Of a stretch of 64,000 nucleotides of DNA, positions 27,901-45,396 are shown piece by piece. Under the pieces are notes generated by a model. The model had not been told where the DNA came from. It worked only from the letters and a program-made list of their open reading frames with translations, and ran no database searches. Every line of letters begins with the position of its first letter. Positions within the stretch are counted from its first letter, which is position 1. The position numbers and the translations under genes were made by a program. Location of the stretch: assembly GCF_000527135.1 (NCBI RefSeq), contig NZ_AZUP01000001.1, positions 2,666,001 through 2,730,000 of the forward strand. The letters are read 5' to 3'. Origin of the DNA: Methyloversatilis discipulorum. Its GTDB lineage: Bacteria > Pseudomonadota > Gammaproteobacteria > Burkholderiales > Rhodocyclaceae.

Positions 27901-29739
27901 ATGCCCGAATCACCCACCGAAGCTGGACCGCCGTCCGTCGCAGTGCTGATCGAGGCACTGGCGGCCGATGCCGGTGACCGCGCGGCGCTGATGCGCAGCG
28001 ACGGCAGGAGCCTGTCGCGCGCCGAGCTCGCCCGACGCACCCGCCTGCTGGCGCAGCGGCTCCGCGCGCTCGCCATCACGCCGACCGACCGGGTGGCGGT
28101 GCTCGCGCCCAATGGCATCGACATGGCGCTGGCGGTGCTGGGCACAATGCGCGTCGCCGCCTGCGCACCACTCAATCCGCAGTACGGGCCGGCCGAACTG
28201 GCCTTTTACCTCGACGACCTCGCGGCACGTGCGCTGGTCGTCACCGGCGACAGCCCGGCGCTGGCGCGCGAGATCGCGGCGCAGCGCGGTCTGCCGGTGA
28301 TCGAGGCGGGCGAAGCGCTGTGGGCGACCGGCGACGCGCCGCTGCCGCCGACACCGGCGGCCGACGACATCGCGCTGGTGCTGCACACCTCGGGCACCAC
28401 CTCGCGTCCGAAGCAGGTTCCGCTGAGCCACGCCAACCTCGCCGCGTCGATGGCCCACATCGTCGCCGCGCTGCAACTCGGCGCTGACGACTGCGCACTG
28501 AACGCGATGCCGCTGTTCCACATCCACGGCCTGGTCGCCGGCCTGCTGGCGCCGCTGGCCGCCGGCGGCCGCACCGTATGCGCACCGGCACTGCGCCTGC
28601 CCGACTTCTTCGACTGGCTCGATGCCTGCGGCGCCACCTGGTATTCGGCGGTGCCAACCATGCACCAGGCCGTGCTCGCTGCCGCCGACGGTCGCCGGCC
28701 GCAACGCCCGCTGCGCTTCGTGCGCTCGTCGTCGGCCGCGCTGGCGCCGCCCACGCTGGCCGCACTCGAAGCGCACTTCGGCTGTCCGGTGATCGAGGCC
28801 TACGGCATGACCGAGGCGGCGCACCAGATGGCCAGCAATCCGCTGCCACCGGCCGTGCGCAAGCCCGGTTCGGTCGGCCTGCCAGCCGGCCCGGAAATCG
28901 CCGTCATCGACGCCGCCGGTGCGCCGCTGGCCGCCGGCGCGCGCGGCGAGATCGCCATCCGCGGCGCCAACGTGATGCGTGCCTACCACGCCCATCCGGA
29001 GGCCAACCGCAGCGCCTTCACCGCGGGCTGGTTCCGCACCGGCGACGAGGGCTACCTCGACGCCGACGGCTATCTGCACATCACCGGACGACTGAAGGAA
29101 ATGATCAACCGCGGTGGCGAGAAGATCACGCCACGCGAAATCGACGAAGCGCTGCTGACCCACCCCGACGTCGCGCAGGCGGTCGCCTTCGCCGTGCCGC
29201 ACCCGACGCTGGGCGAAGACGTCGCCGCCGCCGTCGTGCCGCGACCCGGCAGCGCCATCGGGCCGGAGGCGCTGCGCGCATTCCTGTTCGGCCGACTGGC
29301 CGACTTCAAGGTGCCGAGCGAGGTGCTGCTGCTGACCGAGATTCCGAAGGGGCCGACCGGCAAGGTGCAGCGCATCGGTCTGGCGGACAAGCTGCAGGCG
29401 CTGCGCACGCCGGACTTCGTTGCGCCACGCGACGTGGTCGAAGACATCATCGTCCAGTCCTGGCAGGAGGTGCTGGGCGGCGAAATCGGCGTGCACGACA
29501 ACTTCTTCGCGCTCGGCGGCGATTCGCTGAAGGCCACGCGGGTGACCGCCCGCATCGTGTCGGTGCTGCCGGTCGAACTGCCGACCGCGCTGCTGTTCCG
29601 CCATCCGACGGTGGCGACACTCGCCGACGCGGTGCGGCAGACACTAGACCCGTCCGTGATTGCCGAGATCGAACGCATCCTCGATGAACTGGCGCCACTG
29701 CCCGCAGCCAGCGACGAACAGGATGCGCGCCCCGTCTGA
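27901..29739 (+). CDS. Acyl-AMP ligase fused to a carrier domain
   Basis: This ANL-family adenylating enzyme (about residues 1-510) has the phosphate loop TSGTTSRPK and later GEKI/GRLKEMINRGGEK motifs. It is followed by an acyl/peptidyl carrier domain (about 515-595) with the pantetheine Ser542 in LGGDSLK. The ligase half resembles AAE3-type oxalyl-CoA synthetases more than fatty acid or amino acid ligases. Fusing it to a carrier means it charges its own arm, not CoA. Given the neighbouring NRPS that opens with a condensation domain, it likely delivers a starter acyl group. The identity of that acid is unknown. Confidence 0.85.
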   Translation: MPESPTEAGPPSVAVLIEALAADAGDRAALMRSDGRSLSRAELARRTRLLAQRLRALAITPTDRVAVLAPNGIDMALAVLGTMRVAACAPLNPQYGPAELAFYLDDLAARALVVTGDSPALAREIAAQRGLPVIEAGEALWATGDAPLPPTPAADDIALVLHTSGTTSRPKQVPLSHANLAASMAHIVAALQLGADDCALNAMPLFHIHGLVAGLLAPLAAGGRTVCAPALRLPDFFDWLDACGATWYSAVPTMHQAVLAAADGRRPQRPLRFVRSSSAALAPPTLAALEAHFGCPVIEAYGMTEAAHQMASNPLPPAVRKPGSVGLPAGPEIAVIDAAGAPLAAGARGEIAIRGANVMRAYHAHPEANRSAFTAGWFRTGDEGYLDADGYLHITGRLKEMINRGGEKITPREIDEALLTHPDVAQAVAFAVPHPTLGEDVAAAVVPRPGSAIGPEALRAFLFGRLADFKVPSEVLLLTEIPKGPTGKVQRIGLADKLQALRTPDFVAPRDVVEDIIVQSWQEVLGGEIGVHDNFFALGGDSLKATRVTARIVSVLPVELPTALLFRHPTVATLADAVRQTLDPSVIAEIERILDELAPLPAASDEQDARPV

Positions 29740-31414
29740 CCGGAATCGCCGGACCGCCGCGGTACTCGGCCGCCTGGCCGCGCTCGCGCCGGCACATCGC
29801 GACGCCGTGCGCGACGCGCTGCGGGCGCGCCGCGTGCGCGGTCACGACGCGGTCGCACAGGCGCTGGCCGCACTCGGCATCACCCATCTGTACGCAATGC
29901 CCGGCCTGCCGATCGACGAGACGATAGGCGCCTGCACCCGTGCCGGCCTGACCATCACCGTCGCCCGTCACCAGCAGGCGACGGTGATGATGGCCGCCGC
30001 CCACAACTACCTCGCCGGTCGCCTCGCCGCAGCGGCCATGGTGTCGAGCGGCGTCGCGGTGACCAATGCGATGACCGGCGTGCAGGTGGCGCAGGACAAT
30101 GGCTGGCCGGTGCTGCTGCTCGCCGGAGCGGTCGAACAGGCCGCCGCCGGCATGGGCGCCTTCACCGAACTGGACGGCATGCACGCGATGCGTCCGCTGG
30201 CCAAGGACTGTCTGTGCGCGCGCACTACCGCCGACATCGGTCGCACGCTCGCCGCCGCCGCCCGCGTCGCCTGCGACGGACGACCGGGCGCCGTCCATGT
30301 CGACCTGCCGGAGGACAGCCTGAGCGGCTTCGCCGTCCCGGCGCCTGTCGACATCGGCGCACTACCCGCCGATATGCCGCTGGACACCGCTGCCCTCGAT
30401 CGCGCCGCCGATCTGCTGCTCGCCGCGCGCGCACCATTGCTGGTGTTCGGCAAAGGCGTGCGCTGGGACGACGCCTACCGCCCGCTGCGCGCGCTGGTCG
30501 ATCATCTGCAACTGCCCTTCGTCGCCTCGCCGATGGGCCGCGGCCTGCTGCCGGACGATCACCCGCTGTCGCGCACCGCCGATCAGGGTCGCGCGCTGGC
30601 CGCCGCCGACTGCGTGCTGCTGGTCGGCGCCCGACTGAACTGGACTTTCCGCTACGGCGCCGAGATCCAGCCCGGCACCCCCATCGTGCAGATCGACTGC
30701 AACGCGGCGGCTTTCGCCGAAGGCCCGCAGCGCGCGCTGACGTTGCACGGTCGAGCCGGTACGCTGCTGCCGGCCCTGCTCGACCGGATCCGGCAGCGCC
30801 GGCCCCTTGCTGCACCAGCGCCGGAAAGCACCCGCGGCTTCGTCGCAGCACCGCCGGCCGCGGCCACCGACCGGCCGACACCGGACGAGGTCGCCGCCGC
30901 GCTCGCCGCGGCGCTGCCCGTCGACGTGATCACCGTGCTCGACGGCAACGTGACCTTGCTGGCGGCGCAGAAACACATCGTCGCCCGCCAACCGCTGTCG
31001 CGACTGACGCCGGGCACCAGCGGCTGCATGGGCAGCGGCCTGCCGTTCGCCATCGCCGCCGCGCGTGCGGGCAATGGCCGGCCGGTCGTGCTGGTCACCG
31101 GCGACATGGCACTGGGGCTCAATTTCTTCGAACTCGAAACCGCGGTGCGGCACGGTCTGCGCCTCGTCGTCATCCTGATGAACAACGACGGTCCGTCGGG
31201 CGAGCGTCGTCAGCGCAAGGCCTTTCCGGCCGGCCACGGCGAACGGCTGCTGGCCTACCGCGAAGGTCTGCGCTACGACCTGATGGCACAGCAGCTCGGC
31301 GTGCGCATCGAGCAGGCGGACGGTCCGGCGACGCTGCCGGCGGCACTCGCGCGGGCGCTGGACAGTGCCGGACCGGCATTCATACAACTACAGGTCGATC
31401 CGCTGGCAAGCTGA
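29723..31414 (+). CDS. ThDP-dependent enzyme lacking the usual catalytic Glu
   Basis: The 563-residue acetolactate-synthase/oxalyl-CoA decarboxylase-fold protein has the ThDP motif GDMALG...NN (about residues 460-488). In the N-terminal domain, the position where most relatives carry the cofactor-activating Glu (RHExxA) is RHQQA here, with Gln84. Glyoxylate carboligase is a known relative that also lacks this Glu. The gene overlaps the ligase-carrier gene by 17 bases, and the NRPS follows 29 bases later. It may decarboxylate or carboligate the carrier-bound starter. A non-enzymatic partner cannot be excluded. Confidence 0.8.
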   Translation: MRAPSDRNRRTAAVLGRLAALAPAHRDAVRDALRARRVRGHDAVAQALAALGITHLYAMPGLPIDETIGACTRAGLTITVARHQQATVMMAAAHNYLAGRLAAAAMVSSGVAVTNAMTGVQVAQDNGWPVLLLAGAVEQAAAGMGAFTELDGMHAMRPLAKDCLCARTTADIGRTLAAAARVACDGRPGAVHVDLPEDSLSGFAVPAPVDIGALPADMPLDTAALDRAADLLLAARAPLLVFGKGVRWDDAYRPLRALVDHLQLPFVASPMGRGLLPDDHPLSRTADQGRALAAADCVLLVGARLNWTFRYGAEIQPGTPIVQIDCNAAAFAEGPQRALTLHGRAGTLLPALLDRIRQRRPLAAPAPESTRGFVAAPPAAATDRPTPDEVAAALAAALPVDVITVLDGNVTLLAAQKHIVARQPLSRLTPGTSGCMGSGLPFAIAAARAGNGRPVVLVTGDMALGLNFFELETAVRHGLRLVVILMNNDGPSGERRQRKAFPAGHGERLLAYREGLRYDLMAQQLGVRIEQADGPATLPAALARALDSAGPAFIQLQVDPLAS

Positions 31415-31430
31415 TCGGGAGGGGGAGCGC

Positions 31431-31443
31431 ATGAGGATGCGTC

Positions 31444-31451
<8 letters not shown>
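31431..31451 (+). other. Six-codon upstream reading frame overlapping the NRPS start
   Basis: ATG AGG ATG CGT CGT GGG TGA starts directly after GGGAGGGGGAG and ends inside codon 3 of the NRPS gene. Ribosomes ending here could restart on the GTG at 31444. This would couple NRPS translation to a strong upstream initiation site. It could equally be chance. Confidence 0.4.
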
Positions 31452-40252
<8,801 letters not shown>

Positions 40253-40278
<26 letters not shown>

Positions 40279-40975
40279 GAGCGCACCCGCACTGGCGGCC
40301 GGAGAAGTCCACCTGTGGCTGGCGCGGGTAGACGACGCACCGCCGACCGACACCCTCGCCAGCTGGCTGGACGAGAGCGAGCGCGCCCGCCTCGTCCGCC
40401 TGCAGCGCGCGGAGGATCGCGCACTGTTCGCACTCGCACACGCAGCGCTGCGCGACGTGCTGGCACGCAGCCTGGGCATCGCCGCGCGCAGCGTGCAGAT
40501 CGACCACGACGCGCACGGCAAGCCACGACTCGCGCCCGGCCACGCCTGCGACCTGCGCTTCAATCTCGCGCACGCCGGCCGGGCGGTGCTGATCGGCATC
40601 GCCCGTGACCGCGAACTCGGCGTCGACATCGAAGCCGTGATCGCGCACGACGACCTGCGCGCGGTGGCGGAGCAGGTCTACTCGGCCGACGAAAGGGCGG
40701 CACTCGACGCCTGTCCGACAGCCGCACGCACCGATCTTTTCTACACGCTGTGGACGCGCAAGGAAGCCTGCCTGAAAGCCTGGGGCTGCGGCCTCGACGG
40801 CCCGCTGCAGCAGTTCAGCGTGCACATGGCCGCACACGACGACGTCGCCGCTCCGGCCGGCACTTCCTTACCTTCGCTGCACTGCCGCGACCTGCCGGCA
40901 CCGCCGGGCCACGTCGCAGCAATCGCCGTCAGCGGCGGGCCGACAACGGCGGTGTGCAGGCGTTGGCACGTGTAG
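40253..40975 (+). CDS. Sfp-type 4'-phosphopantetheinyl transferase
   Basis: The 240-residue enzyme moves phosphopantetheine from CoA to carrier-domain serines. The Sfp motifs are present: HGKP, FNLAH, GVDIE (Asp125, Glu127) and WTRKEACLKAWG (Lys170, Glu171, Lys175). It overlaps the NRPS end by 26 bases, so the cluster has its own activator for the four carrier domains nearby. A second ATG at 40262 is also possible. Confidence 0.93.
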
Positions 40976-41057
40976 GGCGCGGCTCCCGGCGTCGCGGCAA
41001 GGGTCGCTCTCACAGGAGGAGGCGCGTGACCGGCGACTGGAGCCCGGGCCCGGGATC

Positions 41058-41232
41058 TGTGGGAGGGGTCTTCTGACCCCGACAGCAGCATGAATCGACG
41101 CCTGCGGACTGCAGCGGCCCCGTCGCGGTCAGAAGACCGCTCCCACAGCGGTGGTGCGCCCAAGCCACGGCCGGAGCCTGGACCGGGGTTTTGTGGGAGG
41201 GGTCTTCTAACCCCGACGGCGGCATGAATCGA
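41058..41232. repeat. BIME-like cluster of three palindromic repeats
   Basis: Two direct 41-bp copies (41058-41098 and 41192-41232) begin TGTGGGAGGGGTCTTCT and differ at three positions. Between them, at 41120-41147, the same head lies inverted (CAGAAGACCGCTCCCACA). Each copy folds on itself around GGGGTC/GACCCC-like arms. The cluster fills the 298-bp gap between the PPTase and pqiC, which has no supported ORF. Related heads occur at 53.1-53.4 kb. Confidence 0.7.
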
Positions 41233-41273
41233 AGCCGGCGGAGCCCTGCTCGGCTCGCCAGTCATGCAGGCAC

Positions 41274-41840
41274 TCAGCGAATCGCGGCTGCAATCTCCGC
41301 CGCCAGCGCATCGGCCAGTCGGCCGTGCGCCTCGACCAGCGCTTCGTAGGTCGGCGCGCTGACCGGCTCGCTGCGGCTGAAGCGGCCGCTGCCGATATCG
41401 GCGCCGTCGCGACGGACGGCCCACACGGCTTCCAGTGTGACCGACGAGAAGCCGTCGGCATCGAGGCGCAGCACATCGATCGGCACCGCCAGATCGGGCC
41501 GGGTGACGCTGTTCTGCGGGGCAGCCACGACGCGCGCCAGACCGCGTTCACGCGCGATCGACGCAGCGATCCGGCGCGCCAGTTCGGCTTTCAGCGAGCC
41601 GGCCCAGCGGTGACCCTGTGCCGGCTCGGCGCGCGAACCGGCGACTCGCTGCACGATCTGCAGGCGGTCCACCGCTTCCGGCAGACTGACCGGGCCGACG
41701 ACGACAGTCGGTGAAGGCGCACCGGCTGCGACCGGCGCTTGTCCGGTGGTCAGCGTGTAGTGACGCACGGTGGGCGAACTGCCGCAGCCACCAAGCAGCA
41801 GTGCGACGATGGCGACCGGAATCAGACGAAGACGGCTCAC
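41274..41840 (-). CDS. pqiC: PqiC-type lipoprotein of the PqiABC system
   Basis: The 188-residue lipoprotein has a signal peptide ending in the lipobox LGGC (Cys19). The body matches the PqiC/ABC-type auxiliary family (VVVGPVSLPEAVDR; DVLRLDADG). PqiC is an outer-membrane partner of the PqiB phospholipid conduit. The ATG overlaps the pqiB stop by four bases. Confidence 0.88.
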   Translation of the reverse strand: MSRLRLIPVAIVALLLGGCGSSPTVRHYTLTTGQAPVAAGAPSPTVVVGPVSLPEAVDRLQIVQRVAGSRAEPAQGHRWAGSLKAELARRIAASIARERGLARVVAAPQNSVTRPDLAVPIDVLRLDADGFSSVTLEAVWAVRRDGADIGSGRFSRSEPVSAPTYEALVEAHGRLADALAAEIAAAIR

Positions 41841-43477
41841 GGTTTCTCCTCGGGCTTGCCGCGCAGCAGCGCTTCCGGATTGCGTTCCAGCATGTCGGTG
41901 AGGTGGCGCAGCGACTGTGCGGCGCGCGACAGTTCCTGCAGGCTGTCGCGCAGGTCCTGTTGCAGCGGCGCGTCGCTGGCCAGCAGGCGGCGGCCGTCGG
42001 CGACGGCGGCGCGCGCCTCGGCCATGGTCTGCTGCGTTTCGGCGACGGCGGCGCGCACTTCGTTCGATGCCAGTCCGTCCAGTCGCTGCATCAGCGCCTC
42101 GGTGCGCTCGACCGCGCTGGCCAGGCCGGCGATGGCACGGCGCGTTTCGGCGGCGATGTCGTCCAGCGGCAGGCGATCAAGCTTGGCAGCGATGCGGCTC
42201 AGCGTCGCCTGCAGCTCGTCCAGGCTGCCGCGCTGCGTTGGCAGCTGTGGCGGCTGCCCGGCCCAGTCGATCTTCGCCGTGCCGGCGTTGGGGAAGAAGT
42301 CCATCGCCACGTAAAGCTGACCGGTAACCAGATTGCCGTTGCGCAACTGGGCGCGCAGGCCACGCTTGATCAGGCGGTCGACGAAGGCGCGGAAATCGGC
42401 TTCGCTCATGTCCTGCGTCGCGTCCCTGCGCGACTGCATGCGCTCCGGGAACACCGCGATGTCGACCTGCAGGCCGACGTCGGCGGCGTCGACATCGACG
42501 TCGGGCGAAATCGAGATCACCTCGCCGATCTGGATGCCGCGGAAGTCGACCGGCGCGCCGACCGACAGGCCACGCAAGGTTTCGGTGAAGCGCAGCTGCC
42601 AGATCTGCGCGTTCGAACTGGGCTGCTTGAGCGCCTCGGCGCGGGTCGGGAACAGACGGAAGTCCTGGCCCGCGGGCGCTGCCTCGGTGTCGCCGCCGGG
42701 CGGCGTTTCGAAAGCGAGGCCGCCAGCCAGTATCGCGGTCGCCGATTCGGTGTTGAGCTGCAGACCTTCGGCACCTAACTTGAGGTCGATGCCGCTGGCG
42801 TTCCAGAAGCGCGTGTCTATCGTGACGAAGCGGTCGTAGGGCGCCTTGATGAACACCTGGATATCGAGGTGCTGGCCGGCGTCGTCAAGCTTGAAGGCGG
42901 TGACCTGCCCGGCCTGGATACGCCGGAAATAGACCGGCGTACCGACGTCGATCGAACCCAGCGTGTCGGCGTGCAGCGCGAAGCTGCGGCCGGGCACGCC
43001 GAGCGACACCACGGGTGCGTCCTCCAGACCGACGAAGTCGCGGCGCGCCTCGCTCGACTTGCCGGCGTCCATGCCGACATAGGTGCCTGACAGCAGCGTA
43101 TCGAGCCCCGACACCGCGCTGCCCGACACCTTGGCGCTGACCACCCAGAAGCGGGTGTCCTCGACCAGCAGCGGCGCGGCCTCGCGCGCCATCTGCGCGG
43201 TGGCGACGACATGACTGCCGTCCTTGGCCAGCCGCACGGTGCTGATCTGCCCGACGTCGACGTCCTTGTACTTGATGCGCGTCTTGCCCGGCTCGAGGCC
43301 GGCGCCGGTGCGGAACTGCAGCGTCACCACCGGCCCCTGCTCGTACCAGGTGCGGCCGGCAAGGAAGAGCCCGATCAGCGCGGCAACAATGGGGATGACC
43401 CATACCAGCGGGATGCGGAAGCGGCGCGGCGGGTCGACCACTGCGGTGGGCAGCGCGGGCGGAGTCGGGTCAGACAT
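41837..43477 (-). CDS. pqiB: PqiB-type MCE-domain protein
   Basis: The 546-residue protein has a short cytoplasmic N-terminus, one membrane helix (about residues 22-40), then repeated MCE domains (about 45-140, 165-230 and 290-395). A long C-terminal coiled-coil-like region completes it. MCE rings with a helical needle form tunnels for lipids across the periplasm. It overlaps the pqiA end by eight bases and ends in the pqiC start. Confidence 0.92.
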   Translation of the reverse strand: MSDPTPPALPTAVVDPPRRFRIPLVWVIPIVAALIGLFLAGRTWYEQGPVVTLQFRTGAGLEPGKTRIKYKDVDVGQISTVRLAKDGSHVVATAQMAREAAPLLVEDTRFWVVSAKVSGSAVSGLDTLLSGTYVGMDAGKSSEARRDFVGLEDAPVVSLGVPGRSFALHADTLGSIDVGTPVYFRRIQAGQVTAFKLDDAGQHLDIQVFIKAPYDRFVTIDTRFWNASGIDLKLGAEGLQLNTESATAILAGGLAFETPPGGDTEAAPAGQDFRLFPTRAEALKQPSSNAQIWQLRFTETLRGLSVGAPVDFRGIQIGEVISISPDVDVDAADVGLQVDIAVFPERMQSRRDATQDMSEADFRAFVDRLIKRGLRAQLRNGNLVTGQLYVAMDFFPNAGTAKIDWAGQPPQLPTQRGSLDELQATLSRIAAKLDRLPLDDIAAETRRAIAGLASAVERTEALMQRLDGLASNEVRAAVAETQQTMAEARAAVADGRRLLASDAPLQQDLRDSLQELSRAAQSLRHLTDMLERNPEALLRGKPEEKP

Positions 43478-44117
43478 GGGTGGCAGGTTTCCCGGATTCG
43501 GTAAGGGGGTCCCAGATCAGGCGCGGGTCGAAGCTCATCGCTGCGAACATCGTCAGCACGACGACGGCGCCGAAGGCGATCGCCGCCGGCCCGGCCTCGA
43601 TGGTGGCCAGGCCGCGGAAATTGACCAGCGCCACCAGTATGGTGATGACGTAGATGTCGAGCATGGACCAGCGGCCGACGAATTCGACGATGCGGTAGAG
43701 CCGCGTGCGCTGCATGACGCTGCGGCGCGAACGGCGCTGCACCGTCACGGTGAGCCAGGCGAGCGCGATGATCTTCAGCAGCGGCACCATGATGCTGGCG
43801 AAGAACACCACCGCCGCCAGCGGCCACGAACCGCTCTGCCACAGGAACACGACGCCGCTCATGATCGTATCCTGCTGTCGACCGAGCAGCGACGAGGTGG
43901 TCATCATCGGCAGCAGGTTGGCCGGCACGAACAGCACGGCGGCGGCGATGATGAGTGCCCAGGTGGTCGATACGCTGGCCGGCTTGCGCAGGTGCATCGG
44001 CGCCCGGCAGCGCGGGCAGCGCAGCAGTGCCGCGCGATCGGCCGGAATGTGCGCAAGCTGGCCGCACACATGGCAGCTCATCAGCCCGGCTTCGCGTGCG
44101 GTCAGGTGGCGCTTCAT
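43470..44117 (-). CDS. pqiA: PqiA-domain membrane protein (second copy)
   Basis: The 215-residue protein has an N-terminal rubredoxin-like zinc motif (CHVCG...CPRC, Cys15-Cys37) and four membrane helices. In Escherichia coli PqiA carries two such units in one chain; here they are encoded by two genes. The ATG overlaps the stop of the first copy by four bases. Confidence 0.9.
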   Translation of the reverse strand: MKRHLTAREAGLMSCHVCGQLAHIPADRAALLRCPRCRAPMHLRKPASVSTTWALIIAAAVLFVPANLLPMMTTSSLLGRQQDTIMSGVVFLWQSGSWPLAAVVFFASIMVPLLKIIALAWLTVTVQRRSRRSVMQRTRLYRIVEFVGRWSMLDIYVITILVALVNFRGLATIEAGPAAIAFGAVVVLTMFAAMSFDPRLIWDPLTESGKPATHV

Positions 44118-44746
44118 GCGTTGGCGCCCTCGGGCGGCACCTGCCACAGCAGCCGCGTGTCGAAGGCGCGCCCGGCCAGCGTCAGCGCGACGATCAGCGT
44201 CGCCATCGCCCAGAAGGCGGTGCCGAGCAGCACGGTCGCCATGTGCGACAGCTTCACCAGCGACACCAGCATGCCGAGCAGGAACACCTCGACCATGCCC
44301 CAGGGCTGCACCGAACGCACCAGCCGGAAGAAGGGCGCCAGCCGCGGCGACACGCGGCCCAGACGCAGCGGCAGCAGCACCATCAGGATCATCAGCAGTT
44401 CGAGCAGCGGGAACAGCAGCGCGGTACCGAACACCAGCGCGGCGACCGGCGTCATGCCGTCCTGCCACAGCACCTGCACCGCGCCGATCAGTGTCACCTC
44501 GACGCGCCGGCCCTGCAGTTCGAGGCCGACCAGCGGATAGACGTTGGCGATCACGTACAGGATGGCGGCGGTCAGGGTCAGCGCCAGCGTGCGGTCCAGG
44601 CTGTCCGGCGGATTGCGCGCGAGGAAGGCACCGCAGCGCACGCAGCGCGCCGTCTGCCCGGGCGCCAGTTCGGGCTCGGTCTGCAGCAGATCGCACTCGT
44701 GGCAGGCGATGGTCTGGGCAGGCAGCGTGGGATGCGCGTGGGACAT
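44114..44746 (-). CDS. pqiA: PqiA-domain membrane protein (first copy)
   Basis: The 210-residue protein has an N-terminal zinc motif (CHECD...CVRC) and four membrane helices, homologous to the second copy. AAGG lies eight bases before the ATG at 44746; the ATG at 44752 is too close to it. It is the first gene of the leftward pqi operon. Together the two genes equal the two halves of a classical PqiA. Confidence 0.88.
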   Translation of the reverse strand: MSHAHPTLPAQTIACHECDLLQTEPELAPGQTARCVRCGAFLARNPPDSLDRTLALTLTAAILYVIANVYPLVGLELQGRRVEVTLIGAVQVLWQDGMTPVAALVFGTALLFPLLELLMILMVLLPLRLGRVSPRLAPFFRLVRSVQPWGMVEVFLLGMLVSLVKLSHMATVLLGTAFWAMATLIVALTLAGRAFDTRLLWQVPPEGANA

Positions 44747-44833
44747 GGGCATTACCTTGGAATCAGCGGCGATTGTGCGGGCCGCTGCTCCCCCACGCAA
44801 CGTGGCCGCTGCCGGTGCGCCTGCAGTGCGACG

Positions 44834-45295
44834 TCAGCGCGCACCGACGCCGTCGCGCGCCGCCAGCTTGGCGGTGATGTAGTCGGCGTGCGGAATGTAG
44901 AGCAGGTCGGCCACCTTCTTCATCACGTGCGCCTCGTGCGCGTGCAGGTGGCCGTCGGCATAGGCCACCTGCCACATCAGCTCGATCACACGCAGCTTGC
45001 GTGCGGCGTCGAAGGCGCGGTTCAGCTGACCGGTGAAGCGCTGGTAGTCGTAGGCCTCGGCCGCCGCGGTGGTGGCCAGTTCGATCAGCCGTTCGATCTC
45101 GTCGTCGGCCAACGCGAACTTGTCGCGCAGCGCCCGCATCGCGGCGGCGCGCTCGTCGTCGCCAATGTCCGGGTCGGCGCGCATCACTTCGACCAGCAGC
45201 ACGGCGGTGGCCAGCTGCAATTGGTGTTCGTTGGCGACCGGATCGGCTGCCGGTGCGGCGAAGCTGTCGAACAGGTCTTTCAGGGTACGGAACAT
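44834..45295 (-). CDS. TerB-like (DjlA N-terminal-like) protein
   Basis: The 153-residue all-helical protein matches the TerB/DjlA family, with two acidic helix-turn-helix repeats (VMRADPDIGDDERAA; VAYADGHLHAHEA). Such domains may bind metals and occur in stress or tellurite-related proteins. GAGG is nine bases upstream. It precedes the pqi operon in the same direction but 87 bases separate them, so linkage is uncertain. Confidence 0.85.
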   Translation of the reverse strand: MFRTLKDLFDSFAAPAADPVANEHQLQLATAVLLVEVMRADPDIGDDERAAAMRALRDKFALADDEIERLIELATTAAAEAYDYQRFTGQLNRAFDAARKLRVIELMWQVAYADGHLHAHEAHVMKKVADLLYIPHADYITAKLAARDGVGAR

Positions 45296-45396
45296 CCATT
45301 CATCCTCGTTCGGGCCGGCGCAGGTCGCCGGCCGTGTTATGCAGAGTGTGCATCGGTCTGCGTGTTCCCGCCCGCGCCGTATCGGACGTCGGACGA

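Noticed and set aside
27901..31414. Simple oxalate degradation pair (oxalyl-CoA ligase and decarboxylase)
   Set aside because: The ligase carries a carrier domain and is followed by an NRPS and PPTase, so free CoA-based oxalate breakdown is unlikely.
41058..41232. CRISPR array
   Set aside because: Only two direct copies plus one inverted copy exist, the spacers do not have regular lengths and there are no cas genes.
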